This document shows positions 33,289 through 41,861 of a stretch of DNA of 64,000 nucleotides, one piece after another (position 1 is the stretch's first letter; the number at the start of each line of letters is the position of its first letter). Origin of the DNA: Ruegeria atlantica (GTDB taxonomy: Bacteria; Pseudomonadota; Alphaproteobacteria; Rhodobacterales; Rhodobacteraceae); NCBI RefSeq assembly GCF_013032005.1, contig NZ_WQBE01000010.1, positions 62,001-126,000 of the forward strand, written 5' to 3'. The notes beneath the pieces were generated by a model. That model worked only from the letters and a program-made list of their open reading frames with translations. It was not told the DNA's origin and searched no databases. Made by a program: the position numbers and the translations under genes.

Positions 33289-34644
33289 ATGAGGAAACCC
33301 AAGTACGTGCGTTTGGCCGACATGCTTTCTACCGCGATCCAGGATGGCAAGCTGGCTCCGGGCACAAAACTACCGACGCATCGAGCATTTGCGGAACAGG
33401 CTGGTGTAGCTCTTGCAACCGCAACGAGTGCGTACAGAGAGCTTGAAAAGAGAGGCATGATAATCGGCGAAGCCGGTCGGGGTACATTCGTGCGCGACTT
33501 CGGATTGCCGCCAACGCTCGGCGTTCAGCAAACTGATACCGATGGCCTTGTTAATCTTATCTTCAATATGCCAGGCGAGGCATCTGATGCTGATATGCTT
33601 CGCACAGGGCTCCGGCGACTTGCATCAGCGGGCGACCTTGAGACGATGCTGCGCTATCAACCTCACGGTGGGCGAGCGCATGAACGCAAAATTATAGCCG
33701 AAAGCCTCGGCAGCACCCTCGGACCCATTGATCCGAAATGCCTTCTGGTCACATCCGGTGGTCAACATGGGTTGGCAATCATTGCACTAGGGCTGTTTCG
33801 ATCTGGGGAGGCAATCGCGGTCGACACTATAACATATCCCGGCTTCAAATCCGTCGCGGCGCTGAAGGGTCTCGAACTCGTTCCGGTCGAAGGCAGTGAC
33901 GGTGTGATGAACCCTGAGGATCTTGAACGACAATGCTGCGCACGCAAACTGCGGGCGATCTATGTGATGCCGACTGTCCATAGCCCGTTAGGCACGGTTA
34001 TGGATGCCGCGACACGACTACGACTGATAGAGATCGCTCTCAAACATGACCTGTTGATCATTGAGGATGCCGCTTATGCCTTCCTCGAAACTGACCCACC
34101 ACCAAGTCTCATCTCCGTTGCGCCGGAGCGGACGATTTATGTGAGCGGTTTCTCGAAAAGCATTGGGACGGGATTACGCCTCGGATACGTGATTGCCCCC
34201 AAATCACACATCGATAGATTACTTGAGGTGATCAGAGCGACGACCTGGAACGCTCCAGCTTTGATTTCCGGGCTGGTCACGGGCTGGATCGAAGACGGCA
34301 CGCTCGCCAAATCCGAAGATGCCAGGAGGCGGGATGGTGCTGAACGTCAGCAGATCTGTCGGGCCGTTCTTGGTGGATCGGATATTCTCGCGCATCACAA
34401 CGCAGGCTTTGCCTGGCTGCAACTCGAAAAGGGTGTCAGAGCCGAGCCTGTTGTCACGCGCTTGAAGGAGCGTGGTATCTCTACATCTGGAGCCGAGCCC
34501 TTTGCAACTTCAGTTGCAACTCCTCAGGCCTTGCGCTTAGCATTTGGTGGTATTCCGAAAGAGGAGTTGTCGGGGATTTTCGAAGTAATTCGAGAGGTCA
34601 CCAAAGAGTATTCTATATCGCAGATTACTAACAACAGACATTAG
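33289..34644 (+). CDS. MocR-type regulator (GntR winged helix fused to class I aminotransferase fold)
   Basis: This 451-residue protein has an N-terminal GntR helix-turn-helix (LPTHRAFAEQAGVALATATS, about 29-48) and a C-terminal PLP-dependent aminotransferase fold. The PLP region is well preserved: DAAYAFLE near 259-266 and the lysine segment YVSGFSKSIGTGLRLGYV near 284-301. MocR proteins sense amino-compounds through PLP. The ATG lacks a visible ribosome site and lies close to its probable promoter, so it may be translated from a very short leader. The target is most likely the divergent MFS gene. Confidence 0.93.
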   Translation: MRKPKYVRLADMLSTAIQDGKLAPGTKLPTHRAFAEQAGVALATATSAYRELEKRGMIIGEAGRGTFVRDFGLPPTLGVQQTDTDGLVNLIFNMPGEASDADMLRTGLRRLASAGDLETMLRYQPHGGRAHERKIIAESLGSTLGPIDPKCLLVTSGGQHGLAIIALGLFRSGEAIAVDTITYPGFKSVAALKGLELVPVEGSDGVMNPEDLERQCCARKLRAIYVMPTVHSPLGTVMDAATRLRLIEIALKHDLLIIEDAAYAFLETDPPPSLISVAPERTIYVSGFSKSIGTGLRLGYVIAPKSHIDRLLEVIRATTWNAPALISGLVTGWIEDGTLAKSEDARRRDGAERQQICRAVLGGSDILAHHNAGFAWLQLEKGVRAEPVVTRLKERGISTSGAEPFATSVATPQALRLAFGGIPKEELSGIFEVIREVTKEYSISQITNNRH

Positions 34645-34686
34645 CACGGGTGTAGCGAATGTTTGCTATGTCCGCGCTGCGTGAGT

Positions 34687-35108
34687 TCAGGTTGCATCTG
34701 ATTTCGCTCTCGCAGCGATGGCACGACCCTCGTTCGCGCGTCGAGTGATACGTTCCCTTACGTCTTCGGCCAAAGCGGAAAGGAAAGCGAGGATGCCCTG
34801 GCCTATTGGAGTGGTCAGATCGAGCCAGGGCTTATCACGCACCTTTACGAAAGCCCTACGATCTGCGATCCACTAGATGAAAATGATGCCATGGATCATG
34901 GATCGTGTGGCCCTGTCCCAATCTGCGATTACAATCACATCGCATACCCAAGCGCGTCTATCGCGCACTCAAGTTGAGGCCGACTCTTCAGCGTTTTCCC
35001 AGATACTTTCGCTCGGATAATCCTGTCACCGATCGTCGCGCTCAAAACACCGATCTGACGATCAAGGGATTGTCCGTGGCTGGACGCTCAGGCGTATCCC
35101 AAAAGCAT
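34687..35108 (-). pseudogene. Serine recombinase (resolvase/invertase) remnant
   Basis: Read from 35108 down, the fragments line up with a resolvase catalytic domain. In order they are: MLLGYA, stop, then SSHGQSLDRQIGVL; GDRIIRAKVSGKTLKSRPQL followed by ECAIDALGYA; a frameshift; VIVIADWDRATRSM; an in-frame TAG; then TTPIGQGILAFLSALAEDV and RERITRRANEGRAIAARAKS. Two stop codons and one shift are therefore present within about 140 codons. The C-terminal DNA-binding helix-turn-helix is missing. It is a dead gene from a transposon or integrated element, lying between the MocR and CGNR genes. Confidence 0.8.
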
Positions 35109-35293
35109 GACCCCGGTGTACTTAAACATCTTACGATACGCACCTGATTTATGCACCACCTCAAGAGGCTTCCCTTTTGGGGGCCAACAGGATCGAACAT
35201 TAATGTGTGGTCGCCTCCGGAAACGCAAGCAGAAACTTGAGGTGAATTTGGGGAAAGCGGTTGACACATTGGCAGCATTGCATCCCTTTTTTG

Positions 35294-35869
35294 TTACCTT
35301 TGATCACCGTCCAAAAGCCTTTTGCGATGCGCGGCAACTTTATGACGGTTGCCGCAAGTTGACATATTGCACCAACGACGGCCCCGACCCCTGCCTGAGT
35401 TCAAGAAGAACCAACTGCATCCTTCGCATTGGCGCAGTTTTGCTGCTTCGGGAGAACTGAGGAATCCTTCGACAAGTAGGACAAATCGGTCAATCCAGTA
35501 GTGACTATTGTCGCCGGCGGTGATCCATCTGGCTGGAGCGGTGCCTAAATCCAAATGTGCGCGTCCCAGCGAGGACTTGATCTGAGCCTCAAACGTCTGG
35601 ATGTCGTCAGGTTCGACTGTGTTATTTTCCAATGAGTACGATAGAACGCGGTGCGCAAGCTCCCGAAACCTGACGAGCGCGTCTACGTCATCTTGCGATG
35701 GTGGGATGCCTTTTGCGTCTTCAACCTCAGTATTGCTGGCCGTGAGCCAATCCAACAGCACGTCCGGTGACGTGATCAGGTTGTCTGACCGCGACTTATC
35801 GGTGTCCCCAACGGTGTTGAGGAAATCCAAGGCTATGTGCCCCCCGATGAAATTTTCATTTGACCACAT
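35294..35869 (-). CDS. CGNR zinc-finger / ABATE-domain regulator
   Basis: This 191-residue protein has AGGG before ATG 35869. The C-terminal 45 residues form the CGNR zinc finger: CEGCSWFFLNSGRGRGRRWC, followed by CGNRHKVAAHRKR. The N-terminal part, starting GGHIALDFLNTVGD, is the ABATE domain typical of these putative stress regulators. It is divergent from an alpha/beta hydrolase and shares an 88-bp promoter region with repeated GTAACC elements, so it probably controls that operon and itself. Confidence 0.9.
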   Translation of the reverse strand: MWSNENFIGGHIALDFLNTVGDTDKSRSDNLITSPDVLLDWLTASNTEVEDAKGIPPSQDDVDALVRFRELAHRVLSYSLENNTVEPDDIQTFEAQIKSSLGRAHLDLGTAPARWITAGDNSHYWIDRFVLLVEGFLSSPEAAKLRQCEGCSWFFLNSGRGRGRRWCNMSTCGNRHKVAAHRKRLLDGDQR

Positions 35870-35870
35870 A

Positions 35871-35923
35871 GTAACCCTATATAGTACTTTATAGGTTACA
35901 TCTATTGGAAATACGTGTAACCT
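35871..35923. promoter_or_regulatory. Repeated GTAACC elements in a divergent promoter
   Basis: GTAACCCTATA at 35871-35881 faces an inverted TATAGGTTAC at 35890-35899, and a third GTAACCT lies at 35917-35923. The first two form an imperfect palindrome around TAGTACT. All three fall in the 88-bp gap between the CGNR regulator and the hydrolase. They are candidate operators for the CGNR protein. Confidence 0.55.
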
Positions 35924-35957
35924 CTTTTCTATTATAAACCATTACAGGAGAATTGCC

Positions 35958-36770
35958 ATGCTGTCGCTTTCCGAACGTTACAATCACAATGGACAATCTA
36001 TAGCCTGGGGGAAAATGGGAACGGGTGACCCTCTTGTTTTAGTGCATGGGACGCCCTTTTCGTCTCAGGTCTGGCGACGGATCGCGCCTCTGTTGGCCCA
36101 GCGATGGACTGTCTTTTTTTTCGATTTGATTGGCTACGGCCTGTCGGAGAAGACAGATAATCAGGATGTATCTCTGGCCGTGCAGAACGATCTTCTGGCC
36201 GCAATGTTCAACCATTGGGGTTTGTACCGCCCCGAGATCCTGTGTCATGATTTTGGGGGCGCGACCGTTCTGCGGGCTTATTATCTGAATAACCTGAGAT
36301 ATAAGCGCATGACGATCTTTGACCCTGTCGCGGTTGCCCCTTGGGGATCGCCATTCGTTGCGCATGTCAGACAGTACGAAGCCGCATTTGCAGGTCTTCC
36401 AGCCTATGCCCATGATGCGCTTTTGCAGGTCTATTTGCAAAGCGCCGCGCACAAGAAACTCACGGAGGAAGCGCTACAGATCTACATGGAACCTTGGCAA
36501 GGAGAGGTGGGGCAGCCTGCTTTCTATCGTCAGATCGCTCAGATGGATCAGAAATACACGGATGAGGTTGAAAGCCAGTATGTGTCGCTGGATTGTCCCA
36601 CAACGTTGCTTTGGGGCGCAAAGGATGACTGGATACCTCTGGAACGCGGCCACAAATTGGCAGGTTTGTTGACTGAAGGGCAGATCACGGTGATCCCGGA
36701 CGCTGGACATTTGGTTCAAGAGGACGCGCCAGAAGCCATCGTCGCTGCTATGTTACAGCTCAGCCAATAA
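35958..36770 (+). CDS. Alpha/beta hydrolase with an Asp nucleophile motif
   Basis: This 270-residue enzyme has AGGAGA before ATG 35958. It has the oxyanion HGTPF loop (about 30-34), a nucleophile elbow LCHDFGGA with Asp98 in place of Ser, and the C-terminal DAGHLVQED histidine. An HDxGG elbow is found in haloacid/haloalkane dehalogenases and epoxide hydrolases, where Asp makes an ester intermediate. It is 17 bp upstream of an OYE-family flavoprotein in the same operon. The natural substrate is unknown; calling it a dehalogenase would need halide-binding residues that I cannot assign. Confidence 0.88.
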   Translation: MLSLSERYNHNGQSIAWGKMGTGDPLVLVHGTPFSSQVWRRIAPLLAQRWTVFFFDLIGYGLSEKTDNQDVSLAVQNDLLAAMFNHWGLYRPEILCHDFGGATVLRAYYLNNLRYKRMTIFDPVAVAPWGSPFVAHVRQYEAAFAGLPAYAHDALLQVYLQSAAHKKLTEEALQIYMEPWQGEVGQPAFYRQIAQMDQKYTDEVESQYVSLDCPTTLLWGAKDDWIPLERGHKLAGLLTEGQITVIPDAGHLVQEDAPEAIVAAMLQLSQ

Positions 36771-36787
36771 CTCGAAAGTAGGCAGCG

Positions 36788-38845
36788 ATGGACAGACAAG
36801 CCTCTTCAGACCCACTCCTTCATCCGTTCAAGCTGAAGCACCTGCACCTGCGCAACCGCGTGATAAGTACGGCACATGCGCCGGCCTACGCGGAGGATGG
36901 TCATCCAAAGGACCGATACCGTCTTTACCACGAGGAAAAGGCTAAGGGTGGCATAGCACTGACGATGATCGGCGGGTCAACCAACGTCGCGCCCGACAGC
37001 CCCTCTGTCTTTGGTCAACTCTATGCTGGGGACGATTCTATTATTCCCTGGTTTAAAAAGCTTACGTCCGGGGTCAAGGCACATGGGGCAGCAATCATGT
37101 GTCAAATCACCCATATGGGGCGGCGAACGGGCTGGGACACAGGAGATTGGCTTCCTGTCGTCGGTCCGTCCGGGCGGCGGGAGCAGGCTCACCGTGCGAT
37201 GCCAAAGACTGCTGAAAAAGGCGATCTTGATCGAATCGTTCTGGAATTTTCGGAAGGGGCGCGGCGCTGCAAAGAAGGCGGGTTTGATGGTATCGAAATC
37301 CTGTCTCACTCCCACTTGCTGGGCCAATTTCTTTCACCATTTGTCAATGATAGAACAGATGCTTATGGCGGTTCACTCGAAAATCGATTGCGCCTAACAT
37401 TAGAGACTCTGGATGCCGTTCGCACCAAGGTGGGGTCTGAGTTCATTGTTGGCATGCGCATCACGGGCGACGAGTTTATCGACGGAGGCCTGACCGCCGA
37501 TGAGTGTGTCGAGATTGCAAGGAGGCTGGAGCAGAGCGGCCACGTGGATTTCCTGAATATTCTGGCGGGCGCACCTTATGACGATCTCGGGTTGGCGGGA
37601 TGGGTGCCGCCAATGGGTTTGCCTTCGGCACGCGACCTTAAAGTTGCTCAACGGATACGCGCAGCGGTCGATCTGCCTATTCTTCACGCAGGTGGCATCA
37701 ACGACCTCGCCACCGCGCGTTTTGCAGTTCAGGAAGGAATGGTCGATCTGGTTGGCATGACCCGAGCGCATATGGCCGACCCCCACTTGGTTCAAAAAAT
37801 GGCTTCTGGTCAGGAAGATCGGATCAGGCTCTGTGTCGGTCTGGGATACTGCGTAGATCGTGTGAACCAGGGGAAAGACGCAATATGTGGCCAGAATGCT
37901 GTCACAAGTCGAGAGGGTTTTCTGCAGCATCGTCTTCTGCCAAGTGCAAATCCCCAAAAGATTGTGGTTGTCGGTGGTGGCCCATGCGGGCTGGAGACCG
38001 CTCGTCTTGCCGCAGAAGCCGGTCACGATGTGAAATTGTTCGAGGCCGCCGACAGGCTTGGTGGTCAACTCATTCTCGCAAGTAAGGGAACATTAAGACG
38101 GCAGATCGATAGCATCCTCGACTGGTTGGTTCGGGAGGTCGAGTGTTCTTCGGCGCGGGTCCATCTCGCCACCTATGCCGAAGCGGAAGATATTTTGGCA
38201 ATCAACCCCGATTTGATTGTTATTGCGACAGGAGGCTGGTCGTCGGAACCCGCTTTCATGGGGAGCAATCTTGCGCATTCCTCATGGGACGTGCTCAGCG
38301 GCAACGTCCGGATATCTGGTGACGTGCTGTTGTGGGACATGCATGGAAATCAACCAGCTTCGGTCACGGCCGATTTCATTGGGGATCATTGCGCGCCGCT
38401 TACTTTCGCCACTCCAGATGCATGTCCTCTTACCGAGCTGGGACCCACGACCCAATCGGTTGCCATGAAACACCTGTATGAGAGGGGCGTCCAATTCATT
38501 CCCAATATTAAAGTGGAGAAAATTGAGCCAGATGGAGACCGCAAAACCGTGCATCTGCGGAACACACTATCGGGGTTTTCGACGCAACGGACCTTTGATC
38601 ATGTGGTTGTCGAGTCGGGTTGCACACCAATGGACGAGCTCTATTTTGAGCTTCTGAATCAATCGCGCAATGCGGGGCAGTTCGATCAGAGGGCGTTCAC
38701 GAAAGGGGAAATGACGTTTCCACAGATAAATCCCTCGGCCACCTTCAATCTTGTCCGGCTTGGTGATGCGATCACCAGCAGAAACCTACACGCTGCGCTG
38801 TTCGACGCAAACAGGCTCATTCAGGGCCTTACGAAAAGAGCCTGA
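36788..38845 (+). CDS. Old-yellow-enzyme family NADH:flavin oxidoreductase with FeS and FAD/NAD domains
   Basis: This 685-residue protein is built like trimethylamine dehydrogenase and 2,4-dienoyl-CoA reductase. It has an N-terminal FMN TIM barrel (LLHPFKLKHLHLRNRV start, and HSHLLGQFLSPFVNDRTDAY near 178-197), then a cluster region, then a dinucleotide domain, VVVGGGPCGLETARLAAEAG, near 396-415. The cluster region has C-x5-C and a later C (LCVGLGYC ... AICGQN). The usual CxxCxxxC pattern has lost one Cys, a form I recall from N-methyl-amino-acid demethylase relatives. It is coupled with the hydrolase gene. Confidence 0.9.
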   Translation: MDRQASSDPLLHPFKLKHLHLRNRVISTAHAPAYAEDGHPKDRYRLYHEEKAKGGIALTMIGGSTNVAPDSPSVFGQLYAGDDSIIPWFKKLTSGVKAHGAAIMCQITHMGRRTGWDTGDWLPVVGPSGRREQAHRAMPKTAEKGDLDRIVLEFSEGARRCKEGGFDGIEILSHSHLLGQFLSPFVNDRTDAYGGSLENRLRLTLETLDAVRTKVGSEFIVGMRITGDEFIDGGLTADECVEIARRLEQSGHVDFLNILAGAPYDDLGLAGWVPPMGLPSARDLKVAQRIRAAVDLPILHAGGINDLATARFAVQEGMVDLVGMTRAHMADPHLVQKMASGQEDRIRLCVGLGYCVDRVNQGKDAICGQNAVTSREGFLQHRLLPSANPQKIVVVGGGPCGLETARLAAEAGHDVKLFEAADRLGGQLILASKGTLRRQIDSILDWLVREVECSSARVHLATYAEAEDILAINPDLIVIATGGWSSEPAFMGSNLAHSSWDVLSGNVRISGDVLLWDMHGNQPASVTADFIGDHCAPLTFATPDACPLTELGPTTQSVAMKHLYERGVQFIPNIKVEKIEPDGDRKTVHLRNTLSGFSTQRTFDHVVVESGCTPMDELYFELLNQSRNAGQFDQRAFTKGEMTFPQINPSATFNLVRLGDAITSRNLHAALFDANRLIQGLTKRA

Positions 38846-39170
38846 CAGTTCAAAACAATGTTGTTCGGACATGGTCGTTCACAGGCGTTGAAATTATGTA
38901 CTGCAAAATCCGGTTCTCCGACCGATCATGTCAAGAAAACAAGATATGGGATGAATTACTCAATACCCATTAAAACTTTTACGTCAAAGGCTTTAACAAC
39001 CTTCGATTCTATATGTTGTGGCAACCAGAGTGCTTGACGCACGGATTTAGTATCCCGTTGAACTTTGAGCAATCTCCAGTCAAATTTGATTTGACGCGGT
39101 TTTTATTTAATAAAATCAACAGTCTTAGTGAGTTCGATTGTTGGAATTCTGAGGCCCAGGAGAGTTCCAA
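38846..39170. other. A/T-rich gap before the replication-type module
   Basis: No gene was found. The only notable element is a perfect 7-bp inverted repeat, GTCAAAT and ATTTGAC, around TTG at 39079-39095, followed by an A/T-rich tract. Such a site could be an operator or part of an origin, but nothing here proves it. Confidence 0.45.
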
Positions 39171-39302
39171 ATGAAAGTTCTTGATTTATTCCCCAACCTA
39201 CTCAATCAATTAGGTACAACACAGAACATAAAAATCTGCGTTTCAATTGAGGTTAAGGGTGCCATAGTGTACCTCTCACAACGAGCACGAGGTAGCGTAT
39301 GA
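39171..39302 (+). CDS. Possible leader ORF, 43 codons
   Basis: An ATG at 39171 has AGGAG six bases upstream and opens a 43-codon frame beginning MKVLDLFPNLLNQLG and ending in RARGSV. The frame stops 20 bp before the large stem-loop and 150 bp before the winged-helix gene. Good initiation signals but short length make it a candidate leader peptide, not an assured gene. Confidence 0.4.
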   Translation: MKVLDLFPNLLNQLGTTQNIKICVSIEVKGAIVYLSQRARGSV

Positions 39303-39322
39303 CATAGCTCCCACAAAAATGA

Positions 39323-39354
39323 CGAGACCGAACAGTTGCACCTGCCCGGTCTCG
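39323..39354. promoter_or_regulatory. Large stem-loop in the leader of the replication-type gene
   Basis: A perfect 8-bp stem, CGAGACCG and CGGTCTCG, encloses a 16-base loop. On the minus strand the stem is followed by a TCATTTTTG run, as in a factor-independent terminator, so it could end a short antisense RNA transcribed from near the downstream start codon. Counter-transcribed RNAs with such loops control many plasmid rep genes. Confidence 0.45.
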
Positions 39355-39421
39355 GAAATCAGAAACGCCTTGCAACGCCCCTATGATTAGCACCTTCAGG
39401 GTAACAAGGCTTGTATCGGCT

Positions 39422-39441
39422 CGCAAGAATTATTTCTTGCG
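39422..39441. promoter_or_regulatory. Inverted repeat just upstream of the winged-helix gene
   Basis: CGCAAGAA and TTCTTGCG flank a 4-base spacer, ending 14 bp before the ATG at 39456. The position suggests an autoregulatory operator, or a hairpin affecting the ribosome site (GGAG at about 39447). Confidence 0.45.
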
Positions 39442-39455
39442 GCAATGGAGATCGC

Positions 39456-40358
39456 ATGCCCAATCCACTTCAGATCGACCCCGCTAGGGGATTTGTCGCG
39501 CTACCCGCTCAGGTTCTTGACCTAAATATAAGTCCAGGCGCCTTTCGGGTTCTCACGCATCTTTGCAATCTTGCCAACGATGACGGATGGTGCTGGCCAT
39601 CTCTCAAACAGCTCGGGGAAAAGCTAAATCGTTCCAAAGCATCGATTAGTTCTTACATCGCTGAATTACGCAAGGAGGGCGTTATTGGAACTGTGAACCA
39701 GAAGATGGCTAGCGGATATAACTACCGGCTGAAAATCCAAGTGATATTTTGGTCCGAGTGGATTGGGATCCGAAAAAAGAAACTCAAGTCGGTTCAGCTG
39801 AATGATCGCCGCGCTCAGAATACTGAACGCCTTCCTTCGGAAAAACACAAAAAAGATAAAACAAATACTTCTACGGCGCTAACGCCGAGCGAAGTCAGTC
39901 GTGAAGTTCGCCAAGTTCTCGATCAATGGTTATGGCTAACGAAGGGCCAAAGCTATGCTTCATACCGAGAAGCACCGTGTTCCAAGCTTATAAACTTGAC
40001 AGACAAAGTTCTTGCGCGACTAAAGCCCGCTTGTCGGGAGAGTATGACGACTGTCACAACTGAAAATATCAAAGCTCTGTGGTCGAATCTTGGCGTCGAT
40101 CTAGGTCAAGAAGATCTGAAAGTGCAACTCGCAATGATGAGACAAAAGCAAATGACTACAACTGACTTTGAATACTTTTTGCAAGTCGCTAAAACCCTTT
40201 GGAAGCCATTCTGGCGCAAACCCCCTGCCCCAAAGCAACTCGCCGGGATGATCGAAAAGGCCAAGAGTTATGACCAGCAAGGAATAGCGCTTAGAGTAAT
40301 TGCTTCACATTACTCAACATGGCTCAAATCAAGTTCTGGGTTGCCAAAGGCGGCGTAG
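39456..40358 (+). CDS. Winged-helix protein of the plasmid/phage replication type
   Basis: This 300-residue protein starts at ATG 39456 with GGAG upstream; an earlier in-frame TTG would add 15 residues and run through the inverted repeat. Residues 15-90 form a helix-turn-helix of the HTH_36 type (FRVLTHLCNLANDDGWCWPS, SLKQLGEKLNRSKASISSYI, ELRKEGVI) as found in plasmid and phage initiators. The C-terminal half is helical and basic and is not recognised. It lies 53 bp before a RepA/ParA-like gene, which supports a replication or maintenance role. RepC identity is not supported. Confidence 0.7.
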   Translation: MPNPLQIDPARGFVALPAQVLDLNISPGAFRVLTHLCNLANDDGWCWPSLKQLGEKLNRSKASISSYIAELRKEGVIGTVNQKMASGYNYRLKIQVIFWSEWIGIRKKKLKSVQLNDRRAQNTERLPSEKHKKDKTNTSTALTPSEVSREVRQVLDQWLWLTKGQSYASYREAPCSKLINLTDKVLARLKPACRESMTTVTTENIKALWSNLGVDLGQEDLKVQLAMMRQKQMTTTDFEYFLQVAKTLWKPFWRKPPAPKQLAGMIEKAKSYDQQGIALRVIASHYSTWLKSSSGLPKAA

Positions 40359-40411
40359 TTTCTCCTAATGGTAGAAAAACGCTTGAATAACAGGATGTAT
40401 GGGAGTTGAGG

Positions 40412-41767
40412 ATGGAAGCATTGAGTTTTGGTGGGACGGCCGAAGCACCGAAATTATCGATCCTCGAATTCGCTAAACGTTTGGACGTCGCAATGTCCCA
40501 ACTGGATAGTTGGTCGTTTCGAGACGAAGCGCCTAATGAGCGCGTGTTAAGGCGATTTAGTAAGAGGGAGGTAGCTGAGCTTTTGGGAATAAATCATAAG
40601 CTTCTGAGTTACACAGCGAAGAGCGATAGCGATTGCTTTCCACTAGGAGAGCGCGCCGGTCGCGAGCTCTCCTACTCTCCTAAAGACATTTGCCTTATGC
40701 GGGCTGTTATGGGATCTAAGTCACATTTAAAGCGCAGTCACATTCATTGGAGAAGGCCTGGCGAACCTCTCTCCGTCATAACTTTTGGCGCGCAAAAAGG
40801 CGGCATAGAAAAATGCCTAACTGCAACGCACTTCGCCCAGTATCTCGTTTTGGCGTATGGCCTCAGAGTTGGAGTGATTGATAGCGATCCGCAAGGCACC
40901 ATCAGCCGCTACTTTGCCGATGCTCAACACGACATACAGAATGGTGATGCGCAATCTTTGGTCAATTTTTTGGGAATGGATGATTCTTTCGGCGAGGTCC
41001 CAGTCGCACGCACGGACGAGCAACTCAATGCTGTTTGGCAACAAACTTCCTGGCCAGGTGTTCGGTTGATGGCTGGCGGCCCAAACATCCTATCTGGGGA
41101 TGTAAATCTGTATCTGATGGGTCAAAAAATGAAGACCCGAGTCTACTGCGTTCTGAAAGACGCAATCGCCCAATGGGATAAAGCTTATCCTCCGAAGACA
41201 CATCCAGCAGATCTACGGAGATCAGACAGTAGCTTCAATTTAGAAGCTTATCAGGCAGCCCTTAATGAAACACTAGATGTGATTATCATAGACCAACAAT
41301 CTTCAATCACACCGTTGCATATGAATGGTCTTGTAGCGGCTTCAACGCTTGTTGTACCGATGAGTGTACAAGGGTTCGACCTGAAAACTCTAACCTCTTA
41401 TGCCCTCACGTTAACGGACATCCTTCAGTACATCTCCGATGTGGAGCCCGACTTGCAGGTCGGACAGCGGGGGCATGTAGTTCTGCCTATAATAAGTATA
41501 GGCGAGAATGATCGGGATATGTTTCAGATTGCAGATCTGAGAGAAAATGGTGGCAATATAATAAGCAAAGTCTGGTATAATCGGTCTGCCGCTAGCGAAA
41601 ACGCCGCAGCACTTAACATGAGTATTTACGAATACACTGCTCCTGAAGGGCTTCGAGTTTCGGCGAAGAAATTCATGCGAAACGCCAATGCAGTTTCCGA
41701 TTACCTAGTTCAACGCTCTCTACCATACCTTCCGAGTAGAGGGTTTGCCGAGGAGTTCATTGAATAG
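40412..41767 (+). CDS. RepA/ParA-like partition ATPase with degenerate Walker A
   Basis: This 451-residue protein has the RepA plan: a MerR-like N-terminal HTH (FSKREVAELLGINHKLLSYT near 51-70), then a ParA fold (VITFGAQKGG near 125-134, VGVIDSDPQGTISRYF near 155-170, DVIIIDQQSS, and the later VVPMSVQGFDLKTL). In normal ParA the P-loop is KGGxGKTT; here it reads KGGIEKCLT, losing the second Gly, both Thr and hence Mg binding. The Walker B segment lacks the usual DxPP. ATG 40412 has GGAG upstream. ATP hydrolysis is doubtful, so it may work as a DNA-binding regulator or be decaying. Confidence 0.8.
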   Translation: MEALSFGGTAEAPKLSILEFAKRLDVAMSQLDSWSFRDEAPNERVLRRFSKREVAELLGINHKLLSYTAKSDSDCFPLGERAGRELSYSPKDICLMRAVMGSKSHLKRSHIHWRRPGEPLSVITFGAQKGGIEKCLTATHFAQYLVLAYGLRVGVIDSDPQGTISRYFADAQHDIQNGDAQSLVNFLGMDDSFGEVPVARTDEQLNAVWQQTSWPGVRLMAGGPNILSGDVNLYLMGQKMKTRVYCVLKDAIAQWDKAYPPKTHPADLRRSDSSFNLEAYQAALNETLDVIIIDQQSSITPLHMNGLVAASTLVVPMSVQGFDLKTLTSYALTLTDILQYISDVEPDLQVGQRGHVVLPIISIGENDRDMFQIADLRENGGNIISKVWYNRSAASENAAALNMSIYEYTAPEGLRVSAKKFMRNANAVSDYLVQRSLPYLPSRGFAEEFIE

Positions 41768-41861
41768 AAGGATGGGTCGAACAAGATACACTAAGCAGAC
41801 AAATTAGTTATGTCCCAGAGACGAACGTCATAAACCTTGATATAGCAGATTTTAAATCGTC

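Noticed and set aside
39079..39095. Inverted repeat GTCAAAT-TTG-ATTTGAC as a replication origin
   Set aside because: A single short repeat without iterons or DnaA boxes that I could see; kept only as a note in the intergenic entry.
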